Assembly: GCA_021805885.1 (NCBI GenBank)
Contig: JAJZDR010000016.1
Location: 1 to 18,551, forward strand
DNA length: 18,551 bases
Origin: a bacterium
GTDB lineage: Bacteria > Patescibacteria > Dojkabacteria > JAKAPS01 > JAJZLI01
Direction: 5' to 3'
Part shown: positions 7,182 through 13,918 of the stretch, in pieces
Position numbering within the stretch: the first letter of the stretch is position 1
How the letters are laid out: each line of letters starts with the position of its first letter
Position numbers and translations under genes: made by a program
Notes under the pieces: generated by a model
What the model saw: the letters and a program-made list of their open reading frames with translations, nothing else
The model's database searches: none
What the model was told of the DNA's origin: nothing

Positions 7182-8453
7182 TTATGGAGTGTAAGTAAAA
7201 GAACCTGTTTGTGGTTGTAATATTTCAAACCAAATTTCTCCTCTTTGGAATGTGATAGGATTCCCATTTAAATCTTTAAATTGCATCCTAGAATTATTAC
7301 TTGTTTTAGTCCAAGTAGCTTTAATCTCTTGTCCATTGTTAAATACATATGCATTACCTGACCCAACTGTTTGCATTATCCATATAGGAGCTGCAGCTTC
7401 TGTGGTACCTTCTCCAGGGTAACTTTCAGTATAACCATTCATGTACAAAACTACTACATTCTTTGCAGTTAAAGATTGATTAGTATTGGCATCATATTGG
7501 AGAGTTCCTCCATTGTATCGTATATAATTGTTGTTTGATTGGTTGTATATCCATTCTACAGAGTAGGGTACAACTCCTTGATCAAAAAATATATTGATCT
7601 TTGATCCATTTGCTCCAAGTTGAGATACCTGTGGTGTAGATGCAAATTTGTATGGAGTTTCATTCTTTCCTAAAGTTAACTGAGAGAAAAATCCATCACT
7701 TTTTGCAAGATTCCATAACCCTAATGCATTACCATAAGCATTGTGTGGAGCATATCTTTGCAGTGATCTACAAAATGTGTAAGTTATTGATGCGGATGTA
7801 GGACATGTATTATTACTTGATGGTGTAGTAATACCATTTAAATTAGGTATATTTTGACTTTGTAATTTTTCTAAAGCATATATATTTCCACCCCAATGAG
7901 TGTATATAGCTCCAAGTCCTTGTGCCCAGGATATATAATATAATCTAGCACTTCTTATAGGACCTATTGATGTTGGAGAATTTTTTAGATAAACGGCCAT
8001 AAATCTTGTTATATCTCCTTCTACTTGAGCTTCATAAACCAAGTCTGCACTATTTAAGCCAGATTGTGGTCTTGCAGGTAAAGAATTTTCTACCATAACA
8101 GCAAGTGGAGGTTTATCTAAAACACTCTTAGATGTTACATAGGTTCCGTCCAGTGGATCTAAATATTTTTGAGGTGTTTTTGCAACAACTTTTTTTACAG
8201 GTTTATTTGTGTGGGAGGTTTGAGCAACTTTTGGTATTTGTTGATTTGGTCTAAATAAAATTACCAGAATGGATATGATACCCAAAATTATAATTAATAT
8301 TATTACCATAGATATCCAGAAAACATATTTTTGATTCTGACTCAAGTTTGTATACCAATTCCTAATCCTTTTAAAATGTTTATGCTTTTTGAGACTAGGA
8401 TGCTCTATATCATTTTCTATTAAACTTTGAGAGTCAAAATTTATTTCTTGCAT
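7182..8453 (-). CDS. DUF3048 (YerB-like) membrane-anchored protein
   Basis: Predicted envelope protein of unknown function. The 423-aa protein has a basic cytoplasmic N-terminus, one membrane segment (about 43-67) and a large extracytoplasmic part. This starts with DPLDGTYVTSKSVLDKPPLAVMV and goes on to ENSLPARPQSGL, the signature of DUF3048 proteins such as Bacillus YerB. It continues with EGDITRFMAVY and GPIRSARLYY, and the C-terminal DUF3048 domain runs from about 300 to 415. Bacillus YerB is a lipoprotein; here a membrane helix replaces the lipobox. The gene is divergent from the small 8549 gene, and the next gene follows 4 nt after its stop. Confidence 0.88.
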   Translation of the reverse strand: MQEINFDSQSLIENDIEHPSLKKHKHFKRIRNWYTNLSQNQKYVFWISMVIILIIILGIISILVILFRPNQQIPKVAQTSHTNKPVKKVVAKTPQKYLDPLDGTYVTSKSVLDKPPLAVMVENSLPARPQSGLNSADLVYEAQVEGDITRFMAVYLKNSPTSIGPIRSARLYYISWAQGLGAIYTHWGGNIYALEKLQSQNIPNLNGITTPSSNNTCPTSASITYTFCRSLQRYAPHNAYGNALGLWNLAKSDGFFSQLTLGKNETPYKFASTPQVSQLGANGSKINIFFDQGVVPYSVEWIYNQSNNNYIRYNGGTLQYDANTNQSLTAKNVVVLYMNGYTESYPGEGTTEAAAPIWIMQTVGSGNAYVFNNGQEIKATWTKTSNNSRMQFKDLNGNPITFQRGEIWFEILQPQTGSFTYTP

Positions 8454-8457
8454 AATT

Positions 8458-8486
8458 AAAATATGTTCTTAATATCCAAATGCCAA
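8458..8486 (-). promoter_or_regulatory. Probable promoter of the DUF3048 gene
   Basis: On the minus strand, TTGGCA (8486-8481), 17 bp, then TATTTT (8463-8458). Only 4 nt remain before the ATG at 8453, so the transcript would begin at the start codon. The -10 match is 4 of 6, so support is moderate. A 10-bp perfect palindrome, TGTAATTACA, lies just upstream at 8489-8498 between the divergent genes. Confidence 0.4.
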
Positions 8487-8511
8487 TGTGTAATTACATT
8501 ACAAAATTTAG

Positions 8512-8517
8512 TATAAT
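8512..8517 (+). promoter_or_regulatory. Possible -10 element for the small membrane protein gene
   Basis: A perfect TATAAT lies 31 nt before the ATG at 8549. No good -35 is visible at the usual distance, so this is a tentative call. A TTGACA at 8532-8537 has no -10 downstream and is not counted. Confidence 0.3.
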
Positions 8518-8548
8518 ACATTTATATATACTTGACAATATTGTGATT

Positions 8549-8767
8549 ATGGCATCAAAAAAAAGCTTAAAATATGAAATTGAAGTCTTAAAAGCTCATG
8601 ATAAAGGGAACATGACTATAGAAAATGATTATCAACCAATTGCACGAAGATTAATATGGAGTGTGATCTTTATAATTGTTGTAATTATAATATTATTTAT
8701 AATATCTATATATATTGGTACACTTCCTTTTGATCAATCTTTAAGAACTGCATTCTCCATAAAGTAG
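8549..8767 (+). CDS. Small single-span membrane protein, function unknown
   Basis: I do not recognise this protein. From the ATG at 8549 it has 72 residues: a charged N-terminal half (ASKKSLKYEIEVLKAHDKG), one strongly hydrophobic helix (about residues 35-57, IWSVIFIIVVIIILFIISIY), and a short C-terminal tail (LPFDQSLRTAFSIK). The frame is open back to an ATG at 8480, but the extra 23 residues are non-polar and atypical and would place the start before the likely promoter, so I prefer 8549. Positive residues just before the helix suggest the N-terminus is inside. It sits alone between the DUF3048 gene (divergent) and rnpB, whose promoter begins right after its stop. Confidence 0.6.
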   Translation: MASKKSLKYEIEVLKAHDKGNMTIENDYQPIARRLIWSVIFIIVVIIILFIISIYIGTLPFDQSLRTAFSIK

Positions 8768-8778
8768 AATTTGTAATA

Positions 8779-8787
8779 TGATATAAT
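8779..8787 (+). promoter_or_regulatory. Extended -10 promoter of rnpB
   Basis: TGATATAAT at 8779-8787 is a perfect extended -10 (TGnTATAAT). Transcription would start about 8794-8796, exactly where the P1 helix of the RNase P RNA begins. No convincing -35 is seen, as is common for extended -10 promoters. Confidence 0.6.
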
Positions 8788-8795
8788 ATCTCTAT

Positions 8796-9154
8796 CTGAT
8801 CAGTAATATAAGTGTTCGCGCATTTAGGTGTGAGGAAAGTCTGGACTGGCATTGTCGAAAGACAGTGGAGTAGATGCTATTTAACATATAGTAAGGAGAG
8901 ATCTTTAGAATAAGGGCAACAGAAAATATACCGTCCTAGACATTGTGATCTTAGGATCTTGATCCTAGGGTCTAGATTTTTTGGATAAGGGTGAAATGGC
9001 AGTGTAAGAGACTACCGCTTGAGAAGTGATTCATCAAGGCATTGTAACCTCCATCTCCAGCAAGTCAAAAATAAGACGCAAAGAAGATAATAGAAATATT
9101 ATCTCAAGATAGATGAACACATAAACAGAATCCGGCTTATTTATTACTGATCAG
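8796..9154 (+). ncRNA. rnpB: RNase P RNA, bacterial type
   Basis: Catalytic RNA that removes the 5' leader of precursor tRNAs. The ends pair perfectly: CTGATCAGTAATA (8796-8808) with TATTACTGATCAG (9142-9154), giving a 13-bp P1. Conserved region I is GAGGAAAGTC (8832-8841). Conserved region V is ACAGAATCCGGCTTAT (9125-9140), which forms P4 with region I. The core AAGGGTGAAATGGC (8987-9000) is also present. A self-complementary segment at about 8946-8975 fits P12. The P15 loop reads TGTAAGAG where most bacteria have GGTAAGAG (9003-9010). About 359 nt is normal for a type A RNA. The 3' strand of P1 overlaps the last codons of the convergent gene at 9137-9700. Confidence 0.95.
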
Positions 9155-9700
9155 AACTTTAATATATTCAAATATTAAATAGAATAAATTTCGGAATTTA
9201 TATGTCAGAATAGCAGCTATAATCCCTATTATATAACTCTGTGCTATATATATTGGGAAATATTGTCCAATAGCTATTTTTGAAAATCCAATAAGTATTA
9301 AACCTGCAATATAAGAATAACTCAATTTTTTATTATATACATAAATTATGCCTGTAATAGCTGTTAATATAACTAATGAATTTGAGAATAATATATTAAA
9401 ATATGGTAGGGATATCACCCTGTTTATGTCTGGTAAAATATTGTAAGGTGCTTTCTCAAGATAAAAACCATTTATAATAATGTTGGTTATGACTCCAAAT
9501 ATTGCAGACAAGAATGCTAATATAATAATACTCTGATTACTTTGTTTTGTACTTACTCTGTTTTTCACAAAGAAAATTAGTATTGTTAGAATTATGAATA
9601 TATATATCAGGTATTCTGAAAAAAAGATGAAAAATATATTAAAGTAATGGATAGTTAGAATAGAGTTAATCCTATAAAACAATATGGTGTTGATATTCAT
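9137..9700 (-). CDS. BcrC/PAP2-like membrane protein lacking catalytic residues
   Basis: Multi-spanning protein of 187 aa whose layout follows undecaprenyl-pyrophosphate phosphatase BcrC: FFSEYLIY near residues 26-33, NIIINGFYLEKAPY where BcrC has its EPRP motif, SLPYFN where BcrC has SFPSDH, and GFSKIAIGQYFPIYIAQSYIIG where BcrC has GFSRIWVGHHYPVDVL. The fold is recognisable, but the PAP2 catalytic residues are changed: RP to AP, PSDH to PYFN (nucleophile-supporting His lost), and the third motif's R, H and D to K, Q/Y and Y. It probably does not hydrolyse phosphate, and may bind lipid or be a decaying gene; the open frame argues against simple decay. It is divergent from sodN, and its last codons overlap the end of rnpB. 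Confidence 0.7.
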   Translation of the reverse strand: MNINTILFYRINSILTIHYFNIFFIFFSEYLIYIFIILTILIFFVKNRVSTKQSNQSIIILAFLSAIFGVITNIIINGFYLEKAPYNILPDINRVISLPYFNILFSNSLVILTAITGIIYVYNKKLSYSYIAGLILIGFSKIAIGQYFPIYIAQSYIIGIIAAILTYKFRNLFYLIFEYIKVLISNK

Positions 9701-9719
9701 ATAGTATTCATTTTATAAT
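9690..9719 (+). promoter_or_regulatory. Promoter of sodN-sodX
   Basis: TTGATA (9690-9695), an 18-bp spacer and TATAAT (9714-9719). The predicted transcript starts near 9726, giving a leader of roughly 27 nt before the sodN ATG, one of the longer leaders in this window. It overlaps the first codons of the divergent BcrC-like gene. I see no clear Nur-type operator. Confidence 0.5.
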
Positions 9720-9752
9720 ATTACACTAAATAATTATATTATATTTATTGTT

Positions 9753-10229
9753 ATGTATAAAGTATATATATCCAAACTTATTAATTTTACAAAAAAGAAT
9801 ATTAATCTTGACTTAGTATATGCACATTGTGATATACCTTGTGGTATTTATGATCCTTTTGATGCAATGATGGCTGCAAGAACTGTAGCTACAATGGTGA
9901 CTCAAATAAACACTATATTGGAATCAGATGATTATAAGGGTAATGAGAGTAGTATTGAAATTCAAAACTCAATAACGAGAAGAATTATTGTAAAAGAGGA
10001 ACATGCGGAAAAAGTTAAAAGGGAAGTATTAATATTGTGGTCTGATTATTTTAAAGAATCTGATCTCAAGGTAGTTCCTGATTTACATAATCTTATATGG
10101 AATACTTGTAAACTTGCATCGTTAGTAAAACAAAGTGTAAGTATAGAAAATGCTAATAAACTTTCTGAATCTGTGTCAAATGTTGCAGAAGCTTTTAATA
10201 AAGTAAAAGAAGCTAGAGCCAAGAGCTAG
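9753..10229 (+). CDS. sodN: Nickel superoxide dismutase precursor
   Basis: Converts superoxide to oxygen and hydrogen peroxide with a nickel centre. The diagnostic feature is the nickel hook HCDIPCGIYDPF: H25, C26 and C30 become His1, Cys2 and Cys6 of the mature enzyme, with D27 and Y33 matching the conserved Asp3 and Tyr9. The core continues with IVKEEHAE and VLILWSDYFK (92-101), as in Streptomyces SodN. The 24-residue leader ending VYA is not hydrophobic, so it is a propeptide removed after nickel loading, not a secretion signal. The mature length is about 134 aa (Streptomyces is 117). Mature position 17 is Ala, whereas Streptomyces has Glu, which pairs with Arg47. The gene for the likely processing peptidase follows 23 nt downstream. 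Confidence 0.95.
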   Translation: MYKVYISKLINFTKKNINLDLVYAHCDIPCGIYDPFDAMMAARTVATMVTQINTILESDDYKGNESSIEIQNSITRRIIVKEEHAEKVKREVLILWSDYFKESDLKVVPDLHNLIWNTCKLASLVKQSVSIENANKLSESVSNVAEAFNKVKEARAKS

Positions 10230-10252
10230 ACTTAGGACACAATATTTATTGA

Positions 10253-10549
10253 ATGGTATTTATAAAATTTCTTAAAGTTGAGGGTGATAGTATGTATCCT
10301 ACAATTGCTGAGGGTAGTGTGGTTTTTATAAGTTTTATAAAATATCTATTTCTATCACCTAAAGTAGGTGATATTGTTGTCGTAAAGACAGATAAGTTTC
10401 ATGATATTCCCATACTAAAAAGGATATCAGATATTAAAGATGATGAATATTATGTTTTGGGTGATAATTTAAATGATAGTTTTGATAGTAGGAAATTTGG
10501 GTATATAAAGAAACGACATATTATAGGTAAAGTTTTGTTTTACTTATAA
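10253..10549 (+). CDS. sodX: Ni-SOD maturation peptidase, signal-peptidase-like (S26)
   Basis: Predicted serine peptidase that frees the N-terminal histidine of SodN. The 98-aa protein keeps all core S26 motifs: GDSMYPT with catalytic S13, GDIVVV (39-44), LKRIS with the general-base K56, and VLGDNLNDSFDSRKFGYI (68-85). It has no membrane anchor, unlike signal peptidase I, and is the size of known SodX proteins, so it should act in the cytoplasm. The position directly after sodN supports the assignment; without that context it could only be called a small S26 peptidase. No Shine-Dalgarno precedes the ATG. Confidence 0.85.
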   Translation: MVFIKFLKVEGDSMYPTIAEGSVVFISFIKYLFLSPKVGDIVVVKTDKFHDIPILKRISDIKDDEYYVLGDNLNDSFDSRKFGYIKKRHIIGKVLFYL

Positions 10550-10553
10550 TGTA

Positions 10554-10594
10554 TAGATATTAAATATTGTTGATTAGATATTGGATCTAGATCC
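10554..10594. promoter_or_regulatory. Candidate operator upstream of rpsF: direct repeats plus palindrome
   Basis: TAGATATT occurs at 10554-10561 and 10575-10582, 21 bp apart (two helical turns), immediately followed by the perfect 12-bp palindrome GGATCTAGATCC (10583-10594). The palindrome touches the -35 of the next promoter, a typical place for a repressor or activator site. No factor can be named. Confidence 0.35.
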
Positions 10595-10623
10595 TTGATA
10601 AAAGAGTGGTTGTATGGTACTAT
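10595..10623 (+). promoter_or_regulatory. Probable promoter of the rpsF operon
   Basis: TTGATA (10595-10600), 17 bp, TACTAT (10618-10623). A second option is TTGTAT (10610-10615) with TAATAT (10634-10639), 18 bp apart, which would start the transcript about 4 nt before the rpsF ATG. Either leaves too little leader for the known S6:S18-binding mRNA structure. Confidence 0.4.
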
Positions 10624-10650
10624 TTGTCTAAGTTAATATGTTATTTTTTT

Positions 10651-10986
10651 ATGAGTACAAGAAAATATGAGTTGATGTTAGCACTTAAGCCTTCTCTTCC
10701 AGAGAATGTCAGATTAAACATCCAAAATAAAATAGAAAACATTGTTAAAGATAATTCTTTAGGTATAAAGAATCAGGAAGTTTGGGGTAAAAAATATTTT
10801 GCCTTTGATGTAAAAAAACATAATGAAGGGTATTTCATATTATATAATTTGGAACAAGAAAAAGATTTTAGAGGAGAAAATATCTCAAAGTTACAAAGAT
10901 CACTATTTTTAATAGGAGAAATTATACGACAAGGTATATTTTCAGTAAAAGAATTTAGTGATCCTCAAAAAAAATTGAATAGTTAA
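10651..10986 (+). CDS. rpsF: 30S ribosomal protein bS6
   Basis: Binds the central domain of 16S rRNA as a dimer with bS18. From the ATG at 10651 the 111-aa protein begins STRKYELMLALKPSLPE, the normal bS6 start with its first strand. The ferredoxin-like fold follows, with WGKKYFAFDVKKHNEGYFILYNL and the C-terminal RSLFLIGEIIRQGIF helix region. The frame is open upstream to 10606, but those 15 residues would span the promoter and have no counterpart in bS6. First gene of the classic rpsF-ssb-rpsR order. Confidence 0.93.
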   Translation: MSTRKYELMLALKPSLPENVRLNIQNKIENIVKDNSLGIKNQEVWGKKYFAFDVKKHNEGYFILYNLEQEKDFRGENISKLQRSLFLIGEIIRQGIFSVKEFSDPQKKLNS

Positions 10987-11007
10987 TTTATTTTAGTATT
11001 AAATATT

Positions 11008-11478
11008 ATGGCATCACGTTCATTAAATAAAGTTTTATTAATTGGTAACCTAACAAGAGATCCTGAATTAAGATCTACTCCAAAAGGAAATTCAGTATGT
11101 TCTTTCTCAATAGCTACAAATAGTACTTGGAAGGACTCTGATGGAAATGTTCAAGAAATTGCAGAGTTCCATAATATAGTAGCATGGAATAAACTGGCTG
11201 AAATATGTGCTCAGATATTAAAAATGGGTATGAAAGTTTATGTTGAAGGTGAAATAAGAACTAGATCTTGGGAAAATAAAGATGATGGAGCAAAACATAC
11301 TAAAACTGAGATAAGGATAGAAGATATGAAAGTTTTATCACCATTAACAAGAGAAGTTTCAGAAAATGTTGATTTGTCTTCCAAGAATAAGGCAGAACCT
11401 TCTGTTGTTGCAGAGCCTGTAAAAGATGCTTCAGCCCCAGAAGAAGATATTAATTCTATAGATGATTTACCTTTTTAA
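11008..11478 (+). CDS. ssb: Single-stranded DNA-binding protein
   Basis: Coats single-stranded DNA in replication and repair. The 156-aa protein has the OB-fold core (residues 1-112) with SLNKVLLIGNLTRDPELR, FHNIVAWNKLAEIC and VEGEIRTRSWENKDG-like segments. A disordered linker follows, and then the acidic tip EEDINSIDDLPF, the conserved partner-binding tail. It lies between rpsF and rpsR, as in most bacteria, with a 21-nt gap before it and a 3-nt gap after it. No Shine-Dalgarno is seen. Confidence 0.97.
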   Translation: MASRSLNKVLLIGNLTRDPELRSTPKGNSVCSFSIATNSTWKDSDGNVQEIAEFHNIVAWNKLAEICAQILKMGMKVYVEGEIRTRSWENKDDGAKHTKTEIRIEDMKVLSPLTREVSENVDLSSKNKAEPSVVAEPVKDASAPEEDINSIDDLPF

Positions 11479-11481
11479 ATA

Positions 11482-11742
11482 ATGGCTTTTCAAAATACAT
11501 CTTCAAAAAAAGGAAAAAAGAAAAAAGTTTTAAAAAGACAAACGATTTGTGCTTTATGTCAAAACGGTGTTGGTGAGATATCTTATACTGATTCTTATAG
11601 ATTAAAAAAATTTATATCTAGAAAAGGTAAAATTATTTCAAGATTTAGAACCGGAAATTGTAATAGGCATCAAAAAAATGTTACTAGATCAATAAAAAGA
11701 GCAAGACAGATGTCTATTCTGCCTTATTTTATAAAGGATTAA
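11482..11742 (+). CDS. rpsR: 30S ribosomal protein bS18, zinc-ribbon form
   Basis: Partner of bS6 on the 30S platform. The 86-aa protein has the basic N-terminus, the DSYRLKKFISRKGKII core and the C-terminal RSIKRARQMSILPY helix. C23 and C26 (CALC) with C60 and H63 (GNCNRH) form a possible CxxC...CxxH zinc site, the C+ variant lost in many bacteria. It starts 3 nt after the ssb stop (TAAATAATG) with no ribosome-binding site, so translation is probably coupled. Its stop codon lies within a small hairpin. Confidence 0.96.
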   Translation: MAFQNTSSKKGKKKKVLKRQTICALCQNGVGEISYTDSYRLKKFISRKGKIISRFRTGNCNRHQKNVTRSIKRARQMSILPYFIKD

Positions 11743-11750
11743 AAATCCTT
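11734..11750 (+). other. Small hairpin across the rpsR stop codon
   Basis: AAGGATT (11734-11740), loop AAA, AATCCTT (11744-11750): a perfect 7-bp stem that includes the TAA of rpsR and ends 10 bp before the next ATG. There is no T-run, so it is not a standard terminator. It may mark an mRNA processing point or dampen expression of the downstream genes. Confidence 0.35.
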
Positions 11751-11760
11751 CTCTGCCCTA

Positions 11761-12900
11761 ATGAATATATTTACTGAAGACATACATGAGGTCCAAAAGT
11801 TACTAATAGTTTTTGATAGCTATTTTATAAAAGGATTTTTGTATCAAAATGGCAAAAGAGTCCATTCTAAAAAACTTTCTATCCCTCAAGAATTTTTTAA
11901 CCCATTATTTAAACGAGCAGAATATGTTAGTGATTTCATATCTTCTCTTTCTAACGATCTCTACACATATTCAAATATAAATGAGAATCTTGATGTCGAG
12001 ATATATACTTCATATGAAATATTGAAAAAAGATTTTCTGAAAGTAGCAAATAAAGTCTATATAACTAACCAGGAATATTTCAATAATACAGCTAAAGATT
12101 TTGCAAAAAAATTTAATAATGCGACTTGTTATGTAGTTAATGTATCTAGAAATGGTATTTTTATGTCATCATCTGGAGATAAGAAATTATTAAATCAAGA
12201 AATGGAACAATCATATGACGACATTTTTAGAATGAAGGATATATCTGACTTTGCACTTATCCAAAATAAACTAAAAAAAACTAGTATTTTTAATGCAATA
12301 TCTAAATTTCCTCAAACAAAAAAGGAGTATATAGCACTACCAATAATAGCCGTACTTTTGAAAAATTTTGTAAAAAATATATCACTTGAGGATAATGGAA
12401 TTACTCCTATTATTATTTTAACTGGGGATTTATATCAGTTTATGGCTGCTCCTCATCAGTATCAAGCTATTTTATCACTACTTTATGGTGTTGAATTATA
12501 CGGTGCGGCAAGTTTGTATGTGGATGATGATAACATCTTTTCATTAACTTCTGTTGAAGGTACTGATGATATGCTTGAACATATATCTCATTTAGTAGAT
12601 ATTTTTACGATAGGATTCGATCATGGTGCATCTTTAAAAACTATAATACCAATTAAAATAGTAGATGATGAAAGTATAAGAGAAGTGCTGGTAGAGAGAG
12701 AAAATATTACAAATATCCCTGTATTTGGTAGAGCACATATTACCATAAAATTACCAAAAAACACATTTATAGGAACAAAACGAAATGAAGTTGAATTAGT
12801 GTCTAGGAATAATATAGTAATTGATACTAGAGGTAGTGAAAAAATAGATATAGTAAATATAAAAAAGTGGGTTGAGAATTTAGAACCTTTTAGTTTTTAA
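11761..12900 (+). CDS. Unrecognised 379-aa protein, possible degenerate actin-fold/MutL-like ATPase
   Basis: I do not recognise this protein. It has no membrane segment or signal. Three stretches resemble, faintly, the nucleotide-binding loops of actin-fold (ASKHA) proteins such as MutL-type reactivases: LLIVFDSYFIKGFLYQNG (14-31), ATCYVVNVSRNGIFMSSSGD (121-140) and PIIILTGDLYQF (216-227), followed by YGAASLYVDDDNIFSL. Key acidic and glycine residues are missing, so ATP binding is doubtful. The C-terminus holds HITIKLPKNTFIGTKRNEVE and IVIDTRG. It follows rpsR by 18 nt and precedes another unrecognised gene by 17 nt, so the two are probably cotranscribed with the ribosomal genes and work as a pair. 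The function is unknown. Confidence 0.7.
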   Translation: MNIFTEDIHEVQKLLIVFDSYFIKGFLYQNGKRVHSKKLSIPQEFFNPLFKRAEYVSDFISSLSNDLYTYSNINENLDVEIYTSYEILKKDFLKVANKVYITNQEYFNNTAKDFAKKFNNATCYVVNVSRNGIFMSSSGDKKLLNQEMEQSYDDIFRMKDISDFALIQNKLKKTSIFNAISKFPQTKKEYIALPIIAVLLKNFVKNISLEDNGITPIIILTGDLYQFMAAPHQYQAILSLLYGVELYGAASLYVDDDNIFSLTSVEGTDDMLEHISHLVDIFTIGFDHGASLKTIIPIKIVDDESIREVLVERENITNIPVFGRAHITIKLPKNTFIGTKRNEVELVSRNNIVIDTRGSEKIDIVNIKKWVENLEPFSF

Positions 12901-12917
12901 AACTGGTTTATAAAATA

Positions 12918-13916
12918 ATGGATATAACGTATATAAAAAAATTTGTATATCAAAAAGGTTATAAGTATACAAGATATAATATGGATAATGCTGAAGTTGT
13001 AGTATCTCCTGGGGATAGGATTAAAGATAATACGATTCTTGCGAGAGGTACTGTTTCTAAGATGGCATATAGAATTAATGTGTCAGACTTTGTTTCAAAG
13101 CCAGAAAAATATTTACATATTGTGCACGGCCAGATTATTAATAAAGGTGATATTATGTTAAAAAAAAGGAAGAAAGTTTTGGTATCTCCAGTTGAAGGTA
13201 TTGTTGATTTATCTGAACTTCAAAAAGGTCATATTCTTATAAAATCTTATCCGGAAGATATAACATTAAGATCTGATATTGATGGGAAAATAAGTAGTAT
13301 TGAAGATGAGGGTAGAAAAATTATAATAGATACAGAGGTAGTACGATGTAATTTAAAATATGTTTTTGGTAAAACTATAGAAGCTAGACTCAAATATATA
13401 GCTGACAGCAAAGGTGTGTTAAATCTAGAGAATATAAACTCTTCTTGTATAGATTCTATAGTATATGTAGGTAATATAATAACACAGGAGATTATAAAAA
13501 AGTCTGTAGCTGTAGGCGTAGTAGGTATTATAGGTTGTGGTATTGAGGTTAAGGAACATCAATCATTAGAAGAACTTATTGATTCTATTCCATTAACAAT
13601 AGCTATAATAGATGGTTTTGGTAAAATAGAAGATTTGTACTTTTCTAAACTTAAAAATTTTGAAAAAAAACAAATATTAATAGAAACTGAAACAAATTCA
13701 ATTGTTATTCCAGATAGAGTCTCTGCAGAAGATGTTAAATCTGCATATATAAGGAAAGTAAATATTAATGATATTGTCCAGATTTTTGCTTTTCCATATT
13801 GGGGATACTCTGGTAAGGTTATTAATGTAAATACAGATGTATCTAATATAAATGTACTGTTAGATTCAAATATTGAGGTTAGTGTGCAATCAGATGATGT
13901 TATTGGTATAATATAA
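12918..13916 (+). CDS. Unrecognised 332-aa protein with barrel-sandwich-like repeats and KOW-like C-terminus
   Basis: I do not recognise this protein. The first 150 residues contain short beta motifs like those of lipoyl/biotinyl or RnfC-type barrel-sandwich folds: VVVSPGDRIKDNTILARG (27-44), GQIINKGDIM (71-80), VSPVEGIVDLSELQKGHILI (89-108) and DIDGKISSIEDEGRKIIID (120-138). There is no lipoylation or biotinylation lysine motif. The middle (170-260) is alpha/beta. The C-terminal 50 residues (VNINDIVQIFAFPYWGYSGK, then VLLDSNIEVSV) look like a KOW/SH3-type barrel that often contacts RNA or ribosomes. There is no signal peptide, so it is probably cytoplasmic. It ends 2 nt before the ctp gene. 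Confidence 0.7.
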   Translation: MDITYIKKFVYQKGYKYTRYNMDNAEVVVSPGDRIKDNTILARGTVSKMAYRINVSDFVSKPEKYLHIVHGQIINKGDIMLKKRKKVLVSPVEGIVDLSELQKGHILIKSYPEDITLRSDIDGKISSIEDEGRKIIIDTEVVRCNLKYVFGKTIEARLKYIADSKGVLNLENINSSCIDSIVYVGNIITQEIIKKSVAVGVVGIIGCGIEVKEHQSLEELIDSIPLTIAIIDGFGKIEDLYFSKLKNFEKKQILIETETNSIVIPDRVSAEDVKSAYIRKVNINDIVQIFAFPYWGYSGKVINVNTDVSNINVLLDSNIEVSVQSDDVIGII

Positions 13917-13918
13917 TA

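Noticed and set aside
8489..8498. Perfect 10-bp palindrome TGTAATTACA between divergent genes
   Set aside because: In such AT-rich DNA a 10-bp palindrome is expected by chance; no second copy or link to a regulator was seen.
8480..8548. Upstream extension of the small membrane protein gene (23 more codons)
   Set aside because: It would start before the likely promoter and adds atypical residues. The ATG at 8549 gives a simpler single-helix protein.
8954..8970. AGGATCTTGATCCT in rnpB resembling the GGATCTAGATCC palindrome upstream of rpsF
   Set aside because: In rnpB it is part of the P12 hairpin. The similarity is short and best explained by chance.
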